The translations under genes were made by a program, and so were the position numbers. The notes beneath the pieces are model-generated. The model had not been told where the DNA came from. It made no database searches and saw only the letters and a program-made list of their open reading frames with translations. Positions 8,358-17,943 of a DNA stretch of 64,000 bases are shown piece by piece. The first letter of the stretch is position 1; every line of letters starts with the position of its first letter. The DNA comes from JAZDRH01 sp047470865 (GTDB taxonomy: Bacteria > Pseudomonadota > Gammaproteobacteria > Pseudomonadales > Pseudomonadaceae): positions 124,001-188,000 of the forward strand of contig NZ_JAZDRH010000002.1 of the NCBI RefSeq assembly GCF_047470865.1, in the 5' to 3' direction.

Positions 8358-8858
8358 ATGACTTACAGCAAACCTACTCTAGCCTTTACGCTACCTGAGC
8401 TAGTCATTAGTTTAAGCATTATTATGTTAGTCGTAGTTTTAGCTACTTCAGCCATTAGTCAGTTAGTAGCAAACAAGCAAACTACTAACAGTATTGCTCG
8501 CCTTCAACACAGTATTTGGCAGGCTCGAACCTTAGCTGTTAAGCATCGCCAAACTATCGTACTCTGCCCCTCTGTAATAGAGAATACCTGCTCAACAACC
8601 ACTAGTTGGGAGCAAGGCTGGATTGTAACCGATCTTAATAATAGCAAAGTTTATTGGAAAGAACGGGCACTACCTAAAACACAAAAACTAACATGGCGTG
8701 GGTTCTCCAAGCACATTAGCTTCCAACCAGATGGCCTCGCCAGTATCAGTAATGGTCATTTCATATTATGCCGCTCAAACAACATCAGCTACCAAGCTAC
8801 TGTCAATCGCCAAGGCCGACTAAAGCAAATATCGAAGAGATCAACAGAAAACTGTTGA
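8358..8858 (+). CDS. fimT: GspH/FimT-like type IV pseudopilin
   Basis: A 166-residue minor-pilin-like protein. Residues 9-31 have a type III (prepilin) signal, A followed by FTLPELVISLSIIML, with the conserved Glu at +5 of the predicted mature protein; the residue before the cleavage point is Ala rather than the usual Gly. The rest resembles GspH/FimT, with WQARTLAVKHRQTIVLCPS and a C-terminal two-cysteine region (FILCRSNNI and the final cysteine). FimT homologues act in pilus assembly and, in some species, DNA uptake. No other pilin genes are adjacent, so it stands alone. The gene symbol is tentative. Confidence 0.78.
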   Translation: MTYSKPTLAFTLPELVISLSIIMLVVVLATSAISQLVANKQTTNSIARLQHSIWQARTLAVKHRQTIVLCPSVIENTCSTTTSWEQGWIVTDLNNSKVYWKERALPKTQKLTWRGFSKHISFQPDGLASISNGHFILCRSNNISYQATVNRQGRLKQISKRSTENC

Positions 8859-8942
8859 TCTAGTTCGGTAAAGCATAAAAAATAAATAAAAACTTGATTT
8901 ATTATCTTGTCAGAGCGCCACTAAAACGTAACATATACTGAT

Positions 8943-10019
8943 ATGAATAAGTACGAAAACCAGATCAATACTCAAGATGATTTTTTTGTTCCAGAACTTT
9001 GTGAGAATAAAGCGCTGCTATCTCTTATTCTTGTAGCCCAACTTATTGTTATTGTTTTAATTCTTGCAGAAAATAACCTTATTACCTTTAACTGGGAACG
9101 CTTTGCTTTAGTCTCTTTCTTTGTGCAGTGGAATGTTCTCTTAAGTGCAGCGCTTATCTGTACAATGCGCCCTTTATTAAAGAAGCTAACTATATTTGTT
9201 TCTAGTATCTCATGCTTAACACTGATTGTTGGGATAACACTAGTCTGCACATATGTTGCAGCTCACCTACCCATGACAAACTATGAAAACACTATAGAAA
9301 TTCAGCAGGTATATATCAAACATGGACTCATTAGCCTAATTATTTCAGCTATCTTATTGCGCCATTTCTACTTACAAAGCCAATGGAAAAAAGAAAAACA
9401 AGCCGAGCTAAAAGCACGCTTAGCCGCACTACGCGCCCGTATTGACCCTCATTTTTTATTTAACAGCTTAAACAGCATTGCGAGTTTAATTGCAACCAAC
9501 CCTGACTCAGCTGAAAAGGCGGTACTGGATTTATCTGATTTATTTCGCGCCAGCTTAAGCGATCAAAACAATAATCTTACTACTTGGAGCAAAGAAATTA
9601 GGCTAGCAAAACACTATATTGATATTGAGAAACTACGTTTTGCTGAACGTTTAAATGTTACTTGGGATTGTAGTAATATCCCTGATAACTTGCCTATCGC
9701 TCCGCTAACATTACAACCTCTGCTAGAAAATGCGATAGTACATGGTATACAAGCTTCACCTTCTGGCGGATTAATTCATATTCAAGCCAGTTGCCAACAA
9801 GGTTTTTTTGAACTAATGATAAGTAACCCAATGCCACAACAGGCTGTGGTTACATCAAAACGCGGAACGCAGATTGCCATAAAGAATATTCAGGCTCGAT
9901 TTACTGCATTGTTTGGAGAGAATGCTACTTTATCAGCAAGCCAGCAGCATGATCGTTATATCACACGTCTACGCTACCCTTGCGCAAAACCTTCACTTGA
10001 GGCAAAGCAAACGCCATGA
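8943..10019 (+). CDS. algZ: Sensor histidine kinase AlgZ/FimS (LytS-type)
   Basis: A 358-residue membrane kinase. Four hydrophobic segments span about residues 22-140, followed by the His_kinase domain with RIDPHFLFNSLNSIASL (phospho-acceptor H170) and a C-terminal HATPase domain with LTLQPLLENAIVHGI as N-box. This unorthodox LytS/YehU-type kinase lacks the usual H-box and pairs with the LytTR regulator encoded next, which it overlaps by four bases (ATGA). In Pseudomonas AlgZ/AlgR control twitching and alginate, but no alginate genes are visible in this window. Confidence 0.92.
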   Translation: MNKYENQINTQDDFFVPELCENKALLSLILVAQLIVIVLILAENNLITFNWERFALVSFFVQWNVLLSAALICTMRPLLKKLTIFVSSISCLTLIVGITLVCTYVAAHLPMTNYENTIEIQQVYIKHGLISLIISAILLRHFYLQSQWKKEKQAELKARLAALRARIDPHFLFNSLNSIASLIATNPDSAEKAVLDLSDLFRASLSDQNNNLTTWSKEIRLAKHYIDIEKLRFAERLNVTWDCSNIPDNLPIAPLTLQPLLENAIVHGIQASPSGGLIHIQASCQQGFFELMISNPMPQQAVVTSKRGTQIAIKNIQARFTALFGENATLSASQQHDRYITRLRYPCAKPSLEAKQTP

Positions 10020-10759
10020 AAATATTAATCGCTGATGATGAATCCTTGGCCCGCGAGCGCTTAATGCGACTCATTAATAATATTGCAGGCCATCAACTCA
10101 CCCCTGAAGCAGCGACTAATGGGTTACAGGTATTAGAGTTTGTTGAGCGCTACCAACCTGATATTATTTTGTTAGATATTCAAATGCCTTTGCTAGATGG
10201 GTTACAAGTAGCTGCACGCCTTAGTGGATTACCAACGCCACCTGCGATTATTTTCTGTACCGCCCATAATGAGTTTGCACTCCAAGCCTTTGATGTAAGT
10301 GCCGTAGGTTACTTAGTAAAACCTGTGCGCGCTGAGCAACTAGAAGCGGCGTTAAAAAATGCCAGTAAAATCAATCGTACGCAATTAAATCAACTAGCTA
10401 AAGCCTCTAGCCAAGCAGAGCAAAAAGGCCGCAGCCACTTAACCGCACGAACACATCGTGGTTTAGAGCTGATCCCAGTACAGGAAATTATCTGCCTACA
10501 AGCTGACCATAAATACGTCACCTTAAAACACCTTGATGGTGAAACTCTGATTGATGACTCATTAAAAACATTAGAAGAAGAGTTTCCTGAGTTATTTGTG
10601 CGTATTCACAGAAATGCGTTAGTTAATCGTAATTTCATCGAAGGTCTGCAACGTAACGCTGTGGGGCAAGTACAAATTCGTCTAAAACAATTGGATGAGC
10701 TACTGATCGTTAGCCGGCGCCATGTACCCAGTGTGCGCAAGTTAATGGATGAACTCTAA
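10016..10759 (+). CDS. algR: LytTR-family response regulator AlgR
   Basis: A 247-residue response regulator. The receiver domain (residues 1-120) has the acidic pocket at IADDES, the phospho-acceptor D54 in DIILLDIQMP and the K in VGYLVKPV. The C-terminal half is a LytTR DNA-binding domain (about 140-245) with GLELIPVQEIICLQADHKYV and FVRIHRNALVNRNF. It is translationally coupled to algZ and followed by hemC, the same order as in Pseudomonas. Confidence 0.94.
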   Translation: MKILIADDESLARERLMRLINNIAGHQLTPEAATNGLQVLEFVERYQPDIILLDIQMPLLDGLQVAARLSGLPTPPAIIFCTAHNEFALQAFDVSAVGYLVKPVRAEQLEAALKNASKINRTQLNQLAKASSQAEQKGRSHLTARTHRGLELIPVQEIICLQADHKYVTLKHLDGETLIDDSLKTLEEEFPELFVRIHRNALVNRNFIEGLQRNAVGQVQIRLKQLDELLIVSRRHVPSVRKLMDEL

Positions 10760-10872
10760 CAATTACCTTTAGACGGGACTAAGCTCAGCGAGCCTGTTAT
10801 TATGCTGTCATTTAAAAGAAAAGCCGATGCGTTAAAAAGGCTTTATACAGCTTACTGAACTGGTATCTATCT

Positions 10873-11814
10873 ATGTCTTCTCGCGAAATTCGAATTGCTA
10901 CACGTAAAAGTGCCTTAGCTTTATGGCAAGCCGAATATGTAAAGGCTCAGCTTGAGTTAGCCCATCCTCATATTAGTGTCAGCCTAGTACCTATGACTAG
11001 TCGTGGTGATAAACTACTGGATTCACCTCTTGCTAAAATTGGCGGCAAAGGTTTATTCGTAAAAGAGCTGGAAACAGCCCTATTAGAAGACCAAGCTGAT
11101 ATTGCTGTGCACTCAATGAAAGATGTACCTATGAGCTTCCCTGATGGCCTTGACTTATATTGCATCTGTGAGCGCGAAGACCCTCGCGATGCTTTTGTAT
11201 CCAACACCTATGATAACTTAGACGCACTTCCCAATGGCAGCATTGTGGGCACATCCAGCTTACGCCGCCAAGCGCAGCTTCTAACCCTACGCCCTGACTT
11301 AGAAATCCGCTTCTTGCGCGGCAATGTAAATACCCGTTTAGCCAAATTAGACGCAGGTGAATATGACGCTATTATTCTTGCCTCTGCTGGTTTAATTCGC
11401 CTTGGTTTTGCTGAGCGCATCCGTAGCGCACTCCCTGTTGCTGCTAGCCTACCTGCTGGCGGACAAGGCGCTGTGGGCATCGAATGCCGCACAGCTGATA
11501 CTGAACTACATAAACTACTAGCGCCTTTACACCATCAAGACACTGCAGATCGCGTAACTGCTGAACGCGCACTCAATACCCACCTTAATGGTGGCTGCCA
11601 AGTCCCTATTGCGTGCTACGCCGAACTTGAAGGTGATCAACTGTGGTTACGCGGACTGGTTGGTCAACCTGATGGCAGTCAATTGCTACGTGCCGAACAA
11701 CGCTTACCGCGCGCGCAAGCCAGACAGCTTGGAATAGCTGTTGCAGAGGCTCTCTTAGCTCAAGGTGCTGGAGAAATACTCAAAGCAGTTTACGCACCAG
11801 AGAACCATTCGTGA
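10873..11814 (+). CDS. hemC: Porphobilinogen deaminase (hydroxymethylbilane synthase)
   Basis: A 313-residue cytosolic enzyme that joins four porphobilinogens into hydroxymethylbilane. Cys242 in LNGGCQVPI is the attachment site of the dipyrromethane cofactor, and the substrate-binding segments IATRKSALALWQ, GTSSLRRQAQL and LRGNVNTRLAKL are all present. It starts the hemC-hemD-hemX-hemY cluster; its stop overlaps the hemD start by four bases. A weak hairpin (AAAGCC/GGCTTT) lies between algR and hemC, so a separate hemC promoter is plausible. Confidence 0.97.
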   Translation: MSSREIRIATRKSALALWQAEYVKAQLELAHPHISVSLVPMTSRGDKLLDSPLAKIGGKGLFVKELETALLEDQADIAVHSMKDVPMSFPDGLDLYCICEREDPRDAFVSNTYDNLDALPNGSIVGTSSLRRQAQLLTLRPDLEIRFLRGNVNTRLAKLDAGEYDAIILASAGLIRLGFAERIRSALPVAASLPAGGQGAVGIECRTADTELHKLLAPLHHQDTADRVTAERALNTHLNGGCQVPIACYAELEGDQLWLRGLVGQPDGSQLLRAEQRLPRAQARQLGIAVAEALLAQGAGEILKAVYAPENHS

Positions 11815-12590
11815 GCAACTGGCGACTATTAATAACCCGCCCTGAGCAAGACTGCCAAGTGCTTGCTCAGCAGCTACAAGAAATACAGATATTCAGCACC
11901 AGCATGCCGTTATTGGCCTTTCATGAAATAGCTGAAACAGCCTCTGCACGTGAAACAGTATTAAATCTTGACCGCTACAGTGCAGTTGTGGTCGTGAGTA
12001 AACCGGCTGCGCGTATTGCTGTGGAACGCATTGACCAGTATTGGGCACAACCTTTACTTGAACAGCCATGGTTTACTGTGGGCGCTGCTAGCGCGGCAAT
12101 ATTGCAGGACTATGGTATTTCTTGTAGTTACCCGCAATCAGGAGATGACAGCGAAGCCTTACTGGCCCATCCGGCTTTTATTACGGCAATTGAATCGGCC
12201 TTTACACCTCGCGTACTTATTCTACGCGGTACAACGGGAAGAGACTTTCTAGCACAAGAATTACGTCAAAAAGGTGTAGAAGTCGACTTTTTAGCACTTT
12301 ATGAACGCTACTTACCTGATTATCCTAGTCAGTACTTATTTCAATGTATTAATGACAACCAACTAAATGGTATTAGTATCAGTAGTGAACAAAGCTTGCA
12401 GCATCTACAACAACTTGCAGGTGATCGTTGGCCAGAGTTACACCATTTACCCTTGTTCGTGCCTAGCCCACGTGTTGCAAAAGCAGCGCAGCAAGCTGGA
12501 GCAAGCTATGTTATTGATTGTGCAGGCGCCAGCAACCAAGCCTTGATTAATGCGCTTCACCAGCACAGCCCATTACCAAATAAGGATTGA
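11811..12590 (+). CDS. hemD: Uroporphyrinogen-III synthase
   Basis: A 259-residue enzyme that cyclises hydroxymethylbilane with inversion of ring D. The family is poorly conserved, but the N-terminal LLITRPEQDCQVLAQQLQ, the ILRGTTGRDFLAQELRQKG segment and the C-terminal HLPLFVPSPRVAKAA are typical. The start is a GTG that overlaps the hemC stop, so the two proteins are probably made in a coupled way. Length is normal. Confidence 0.93.
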   Translation: MSNWRLLITRPEQDCQVLAQQLQEIQIFSTSMPLLAFHEIAETASARETVLNLDRYSAVVVVSKPAARIAVERIDQYWAQPLLEQPWFTVGAASAAILQDYGISCSYPQSGDDSEALLAHPAFITAIESAFTPRVLILRGTTGRDFLAQELRQKGVEVDFLALYERYLPDYPSQYLFQCINDNQLNGISISSEQSLQHLQQLAGDRWPELHHLPLFVPSPRVAKAAQQAGASYVIDCAGASNQALINALHQHSPLPNKD

Positions 12591-12593
12591 GCA

Positions 12594-13763
12594 ATGAGCC
12601 AAAACGCAAAAGAACCTAATACAGATACTGAAAAAGAGCATGCTCAAACAGAGAGCCCAGCCACGACTGACGCTAAAGTAACAGCAACTCAATCAGCAGC
12701 AAAAACTAGTTTGGGTAAAAAATCAAAAGAACCTAAAAACCCAAGCTTAAACAATAAAATTGCACCCATTGCTTTAGTCATTGGTTTGTTAGGTCTTGGC
12801 TTTGGTGCTTATAGTACGGTGCAGCTACATCTCTTTAAGAGCACACTAAGTGCACAACCTGAGCAAGTACAGAGTCAAACTGAACCTACCTTTGATAGCG
12901 CAGCGTTAGAGCAACGTATTACTGCGCAACTTGAGCAACGTATCCAACAGATTTCTCAGCCGCCAGCAGAAAACACAAACTGGCAAGAACAGATTACCCG
13001 TTTAGCAAAGCAGCAAGATCAGTTAAATCAGCGGATTAATAGTGCGCTTAGCCAAAGCCGTCAAGATTGGAGCTTAACTGAAGCGCAGCAATTACTACGT
13101 ATGGCGGCACTGCGCTTAACCATTTTGCAAGATACGGATAGTGCCCTGCTTTTGTTAAATAATGTTGATCGCATTTTAAGCCAGCAAAATGATGATATTG
13201 GTTTAAAAGATGCACGTGTTGCACTAAGTGACATCATCACCAATATCACTCAGCAAGGCCGTGTGGATCGCACGGGTATTTATATTCGGCTAAACTCTTT
13301 GCGTCTGAATGCCAATAAGCTCGAAACATTTATTCCTTCATTTAAAGGCGATGAAACCCCTATTGATCCTGATGCGGAAGGCTGGGATAGCTGGACGCAA
13401 GAAATGAGCAAATATGTTCGCATTCAAACAGGCAATACAGAAAAAATTAAACCTATTCTTTCTGGTAAAAGCCTATTAGAAGTGCGCCTGGCTATTAACC
13501 TGTCATTAGAACAAGCTCAGTGGGCTGCTTTTAACGGTGAAACCGAAGTTTATACTGCCGCACTCAATCAAGCCATTGATACTATTCAGAGCTTCTTTAA
13601 ACAAAGCAACCCAGAAGCTGCCAACCTTATTTCCCAGCTAGAAGAACTGAAAAAACAGCCTATTAGCGCTAAAATTCCGGACTTAGCGCCTGCTATGGAT
13701 GAGCTAAACGCTTACATCAACAAGCGCACTCCACAAACTAAAGCGGATAAGGAGGCGCGTTAA
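12594..13763 (+). CDS. hemX: HemX, uroporphyrinogen-III C-methyltransferase-like membrane protein
   Basis: A 389-residue inner-membrane protein. A Lys/Glu/Thr-rich cytosolic tail (1-55) is followed by one membrane segment (about 57-75, IAPIALVIGLLGLGFGAYS). A long periplasmic part begins with a coiled coil (residues 100-155, EQRITAQLEQRIQQ) and contains the HemX signature SLTEAQQLLRMAALRL. Despite its common annotation as a methyltransferase it lacks a SAM-binding site; its exact part in haem synthesis is unresolved. It starts three bases after hemD and ends two bases before hemY. Confidence 0.9.
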   Translation: MSQNAKEPNTDTEKEHAQTESPATTDAKVTATQSAAKTSLGKKSKEPKNPSLNNKIAPIALVIGLLGLGFGAYSTVQLHLFKSTLSAQPEQVQSQTEPTFDSAALEQRITAQLEQRIQQISQPPAENTNWQEQITRLAKQQDQLNQRINSALSQSRQDWSLTEAQQLLRMAALRLTILQDTDSALLLLNNVDRILSQQNDDIGLKDARVALSDIITNITQQGRVDRTGIYIRLNSLRLNANKLETFIPSFKGDETPIDPDAEGWDSWTQEMSKYVRIQTGNTEKIKPILSGKSLLEVRLAINLSLEQAQWAAFNGETEVYTAALNQAIDTIQSFFKQSNPEAANLISQLEELKKQPISAKIPDLAPAMDELNAYINKRTPQTKADKEAR

Positions 13764-13765
13764 TT

Positions 13766-14995
13766 ATGAAGCGCACCTACTTACTTTTACTTTGCGTTGT
13801 TGTTATTGCAGGTTTGATTGGTATTGGAATCGCCAAAGACTCGGGCTATGTATTTATTGCTTGGAAAGATTTTCGTTATGAATCAACCTTCTGGATTTTT
13901 ATTGCTATTGTTAGCGCCATTATCGCCATCGTCTACCTAGTACGTAAACTTATTGTGATGACACTGGTTTCATATGGCGTAATTAACCCTTGGTCGCAAC
14001 TTAATAAAGATCGCCGCCTACGCTCCGCTGCTGAAGTGGGCTTATTAGACTTGGCTGAAGGACGTTGGGATCGTGCCCTGCGCCACCTTACTCGTGTTGC
14101 CAAAAATGAAGAAAAACCAATGATTTATTTGATTGGCGCGGCAAAAGCAGCGCAAGAAATTGGCAATATTGAATTATCTGATCAACTATTAAACGAAGCC
14201 CTTGAACGTCAGCCAGAGGCTGAGTTGGCAATTGGCTTAGCCCATGCAGAAATTCTATGGAAACGGGCAGATCTAGTAGAAGCTAAAAAAACCTTAAAAG
14301 TAATGCATGAGCATCATCCACAAAGCAAGGAAGTATTGATTCGCTTACAAGCCTTAATGCGCCAACTGCAAGACTGGTCTGGTCTATTGGGCTTATTACC
14401 AGCCCTACGTAAACAACATGTATTACCAGATTCAGCTATGCAGCAGTTAGAACAACAAGCATGGGCAGGCCGTTTAACTAACGCCAGCAGCAATAAAGCC
14501 GAATCTAAAGAACAAGCACTACAATCATTAGCCAATACTTGGCAGCATTTATCTAAAAATCTACGCCATGATAAAAGCATGATTGAAGCCTATGCACGCG
14601 AATTACGCCGTTTAGGTGCTGAAGCAGCTGCTGAAGAATTGTTACGTAAAGCACTCAAACATGGGCTAGATGATCAGCTATTAGAGCTGTACGGTAAGGT
14701 TGCTGGTGCTGATTTAGCTCGTCAGCTACAGCTCGCTGAGAGCTGGTTGCCGCAGGCACCAAAAAATCCCGCTTTACTGCGCGCACTCGGTCGTATTTGC
14801 ATTAAAAACCAATTATGGGGCAAGGCCCGTGATTACTTAGAATCTAGCTTAAAATTTGAAGTACAAGTGGAAAGCTGTGTTCTGCTCGCTCGCTTACTAC
14901 GCCAGCAAGGCGACATTGAGCGCAGTAACCAGCTTTTTGAGAAAAGTCTTGTTTTGTTAGAAAACCAGAAATTTGAAGTCAAACGAATTCATTAA
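13766..14995 (+). CDS. hemY: HemY, TPR-containing haem biosynthesis membrane protein
   Basis: A 409-residue protein with two N-terminal membrane segments (about residues 5-23 and 41-60) followed by the HemY_N domain and tetratricopeptide repeats over about 110-400 (for example LLDLAEGRWDRALRHLTRVA). This is the enterobacterial/pseudomonad HemY, distinct from the protoporphyrinogen oxidase of the same name in Bacillus. It is the last gene of the hemCDXY operon; a hairpin follows at 15007. Confidence 0.92.
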   Translation: MKRTYLLLLCVVVIAGLIGIGIAKDSGYVFIAWKDFRYESTFWIFIAIVSAIIAIVYLVRKLIVMTLVSYGVINPWSQLNKDRRLRSAAEVGLLDLAEGRWDRALRHLTRVAKNEEKPMIYLIGAAKAAQEIGNIELSDQLLNEALERQPEAELAIGLAHAEILWKRADLVEAKKTLKVMHEHHPQSKEVLIRLQALMRQLQDWSGLLGLLPALRKQHVLPDSAMQQLEQQAWAGRLTNASSNKAESKEQALQSLANTWQHLSKNLRHDKSMIEAYARELRRLGAEAAAEELLRKALKHGLDDQLLELYGKVAGADLARQLQLAESWLPQAPKNPALLRALGRICIKNQLWGKARDYLESSLKFEVQVESCVLLARLLRQQGDIERSNQLFEKSLVLLENQKFEVKRIH

Positions 14996-15006
14996 ACACT
15001 GAAATA

Positions 15007-15040
15007 AGCGCAGCAATAATAATGTTGCGCTAACATTTTG
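15007..15040 (+). terminator. Possible terminator after hemY
   Basis: AGCGCA and TGCGCT arms are separated by 13 bases and followed by AACATTTTG. The stem is short, so this is a weak candidate for the end of the haem operon. Confidence 0.4.
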
Positions 15041-15075
15041 TATTAATAATCAACGCGTGAGCTCTGGAGATTGCT

Positions 15076-15582
15076 ATGCGTTTACCCTCAACCCGTATTT
15101 TATTCCTAATTGCTTTTTTAGGTTCAGCTGCTTTACTTGGCGCGGCTTATTATCTTGAACACTTTGAAGGATTAAACCCCTGCCCACTCTGCTTAGTTCA
15201 GCGTGCTGAAGTAGCACTTTTTGGCCTAGTTTGCTTAATAGCGGCTCTGCATGGTCCCAAATCGCTGGGCCAACGTATCTATGCTTTCTTTGCTTTATTC
15301 TTTGCAGGCACAGGTGTTGCCTCCGCAGGACGTCAAATATGGCTACAAGGCTTGCCTGAAGATCAACTGCCCGCCTGTCTTCCTCCATTAGATTTTCTAC
15401 TACAAACCAATCCACTGGTTGAAGTCATCAAAAAAATGATGTCTGGCACCGCAGATTGCGCGGAAGTTACTTGGTCTTTATTTGGTTTAAACCTTGCTGA
15501 ATTAAGCATGATTAGTTTTGTGATTATGGCGCTGTACAGCTTATTTATTCTATTTCGCCCTCGTCCAAAACCTCGTTTTTAA
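15076..15582 (+). CDS. dsbB: Disulphide bond formation protein DsbB
   Basis: A 168-residue inner-membrane protein with four membrane segments. It has two redox pairs: the CxxC in NPCPLCLVQRAE (first periplasmic loop) and the more distant LPACLPP and TADCAEV cysteines (second loop). DsbB reoxidises DsbA and passes electrons to quinone. Its position next to hemY matches the dsbH/dsbB position in Pseudomonas. The last 38 bases overlap the convergent TIGR02444 gene. Confidence 0.94.
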   Translation: MRLPSTRILFLIAFLGSAALLGAAYYLEHFEGLNPCPLCLVQRAEVALFGLVCLIAALHGPKSLGQRIYAFFALFFAGTGVASAGRQIWLQGLPEDQLPACLPPLDFLLQTNPLVEVIKKMMSGTADCAEVTWSLFGLNLAELSMISFVIMALYSLFILFRPRPKPRF

Positions 15583-16024
15583 AGCAGGATAAAGGCAATA
15601 GTTGCTCAATAGGTATATTGGGCAACAATGCCCCCAACCAGCGCTGTGGTTGGCTGCTAATTTCCCAACTCTCGGCCATTTCTTGTAAGTCTTTGATATA
15701 TAGCTGTTCTGCTTGCAACTCTAATGCTTTTAATGACTGTCTCCACAGCGCTAATGAGCTATTTTCTTCAGCCAGCTTTTTGGTATTTATTCGCGCATTA
15801 CGAATAGACGCAATTATTTTAGATTGCCATAGCTCACTTTGCGCGTGTAACTGGTTAATATAGTCAGCAGAACATTTAACCGAGCGCTGCTCCAGCCAAG
15901 CAGCAAACAGAATTAAACAAACATCCACCCCTTGATCTTGTAGCGCTAAACAGAGCTGTTCAATGCCTGTTTGCTGATAGCGCTGAAGGATAAAATGCCA
16001 AGCATCTTGCGGTGGGTTTTTCAT
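15545..16024 (-). CDS. TIGR02444 family protein
   Basis: A 159-residue, largely helical cytosolic protein of the TIGR02444 family, found in Pseudomonas and relatives next to the YheS-type ABC-F gene. The family features are the N-terminal AWHFILQRYQQTGIEQLCL and CLILFAAWLEQRS. No function is known. Its 3' end runs 38 bases into dsbB on the opposite strand, and its start codon lies only 11 bases from that of the divergent ABC-F gene, so each gene's promoter must lie inside the other. Confidence 0.82.
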   Translation of the reverse strand: MKNPPQDAWHFILQRYQQTGIEQLCLALQDQGVDVCLILFAAWLEQRSVKCSADYINQLHAQSELWQSKIIASIRNARINTKKLAEENSSLALWRQSLKALELQAEQLYIKDLQEMAESWEISSQPQRWLGALLPNIPIEQLLPLSCFKNEVLDEGEIE

Positions 16025-16035
16025 TTAAGTTACCT

Positions 16036-17943
16036 ATGATCCAAATTCAAGAACTCACATTACAACGCGGCCCTTTGCGCTTACTTGAAGACGCCGCCGT
16101 CACCTTACACCCAGGGCATAAAGTAGGCCTAGTGGGCGCCAATGGTGCTGGAAAATCAAGCCTATTTGCATTATTGCAAGGCCAACTCACTGCTGACGCT
16201 GGCGATTGTTTTATTCCGCCTGACTGGCGTATTTCACACATGAAGCAAGAGGTGGAAACACTCAATTGCAAAGCAGTTGACTATGTACTAGATGGTGATA
16301 AAAATCTACGCCACATCCAACAGGAACTAGTACAAGCAGAAGCTGCACAGGATGGTAACGCACTCGCCCGCTTACACCATGACTTCGATACAGCTGACGG
16401 CTACACCGCCGATTCACGAGCGCGCAAACTATTAACAGGTCTTGGTTTCCATGAAAGCCAAATGGAACTGCCTGTTTCTAGCTTTTCAGGTGGTTGGCGC
16501 ATGCGCTTAAACCTTGCCCAAGCCTTAATGTGCCCATCCGACTTACTATTACTGGATGAACCTACCAACCACTTAGATTTAGATGCCATCTTATGGTTAG
16601 AAAGTTGGCTACAAGGTTATCAAGGCACTCTTTTGCTGATCTCACATGACCGTGACTTTCTGGATGCTGTCGTCAACCACATTGTGCATTTTGAACGACA
16701 AAAGTTAGTACTGTATCGTGGCGGCTATACTGCCTATGAACGAGCACGTGCTGAGCGTATTGTGCAGCAACAAATCGCCTATGAGCGCCAGCAAGAGCAG
16801 CGAGCACATATGGAAGACTTTATTCGCCGCTTTAAAGCCAAAGCCAGCAAAGCGCGCCAAGCACAAAGCCGAGTCAAAGCCTTAGAGCGCATGGAAGAGC
16901 TAGCACCAGCCCATCTGGACTCTCCTTTTCACTTTCGTTTTCGTGAAGCTAATAAAATTTCCAGCCCTTTATTGAGCATGGACAAAGCCGTGCTAGGACA
17001 TGGCGATAAAACCATTCTCAGTAATGTACGCCTATCCTTAGAGCCTGGCGCCCGCATTGCATTATTGGGACCTAATGGTGCGGGTAAATCAACACTGATA
17101 AAAACGCTAGTCGGTGATGTGCCTTTGCTTGCTGGCGAGCTGATTCGTGGTGAAAACCTAACTATTGGCTATTTCGCCCAACACCAGTTAGATGCCCTGG
17201 ACGTAAAAGCCAGCCCCTTGTTGCACCTACAGCGCTTAGCCCCCACTGAAAAAGAACAAACATTGCGTGATTTTCTTGGTGGGTTTGATTTTCGCGGCGA
17301 TCGTTGTGATCAACCCGTGCTTAAATTTTCAGGTGGTGAAAAAGCTCGTTTAGCCTTGGCACTCATTGCATGGGGTAAACCCAACTTGTTATTACTAGAT
17401 GAGCCAACTAACCACCTTGATCTTGAAATGCGCCAAGCATTGAGCATGGCACTACAAATATTTGAAGGTGCTATGTTGCTGGTTTCGCATGACCGTCATT
17501 TACTCAAAAGCACCATTGACCACCTCTATCTCGTAGCCGATGGAAAAGTGCAAGAGTTTGATGGTGACCTTGACGATTACAGCCGCTGGCTAAGTGATTA
17601 CCGCCAACAGTCACCAGAAAGCGCCAGTGATACTGTGGCCGAAAAAACAGACAAACGCGCTCAACGTCAAGCTGCTGCTGCACTTCGACAGCAATTGGCG
17701 CCCTTTAAGAAAGAAGCTGACAAACTTGAGAAACAATTAGAAATAATTCAGCAAGAACTAAATAAAATTGATCAGCAACTAAGCGATGCTGACCTCTATG
17801 AGGCCTCGCGTAAAGATCAACTTAAGCAGCTTTTAGCACAGCAAGCCGAACTAAAGAGCAAACAAAGTCTAGTTGAAGAACACTGGTTTGAATGCTTAGA
17901 AAAACTAGAAACATTACAGAATGATTTGGAGAATGGGGTATGA
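16036..17943 (+). CDS. yheS: ABC-F family ATPase, YheS type
   Basis: A 635-residue cytosolic protein with two ABC domains and no membrane segments. Both Walker A motifs (GANGAGKSS and GPNGAGKST), both signatures (SFSGGWRMR and FSGGEKARL) and both Walker B motifs (LLLDEPTNHLDL) are intact. The ARE-linker region between them is basic and coiled (residues about 235-300), and a C-terminal coiled coil follows (540-635). ABC-F proteins act on the ribosome E site. I use the ATG at 16036 (MIQIQELTLQ); an in-frame GTG 24 bases upstream adds an atypical extension. Confidence 0.92.
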   Translation: MIQIQELTLQRGPLRLLEDAAVTLHPGHKVGLVGANGAGKSSLFALLQGQLTADAGDCFIPPDWRISHMKQEVETLNCKAVDYVLDGDKNLRHIQQELVQAEAAQDGNALARLHHDFDTADGYTADSRARKLLTGLGFHESQMELPVSSFSGGWRMRLNLAQALMCPSDLLLLDEPTNHLDLDAILWLESWLQGYQGTLLLISHDRDFLDAVVNHIVHFERQKLVLYRGGYTAYERARAERIVQQQIAYERQQEQRAHMEDFIRRFKAKASKARQAQSRVKALERMEELAPAHLDSPFHFRFREANKISSPLLSMDKAVLGHGDKTILSNVRLSLEPGARIALLGPNGAGKSTLIKTLVGDVPLLAGELIRGENLTIGYFAQHQLDALDVKASPLLHLQRLAPTEKEQTLRDFLGGFDFRGDRCDQPVLKFSGGEKARLALALIAWGKPNLLLLDEPTNHLDLEMRQALSMALQIFEGAMLLVSHDRHLLKSTIDHLYLVADGKVQEFDGDLDDYSRWLSDYRQQSPESASDTVAEKTDKRAQRQAAAALRQQLAPFKKEADKLEKQLEIIQQELNKIDQQLSDADLYEASRKDQLKQLLAQQAELKSKQSLVEEHWFECLEKLETLQNDLENGV

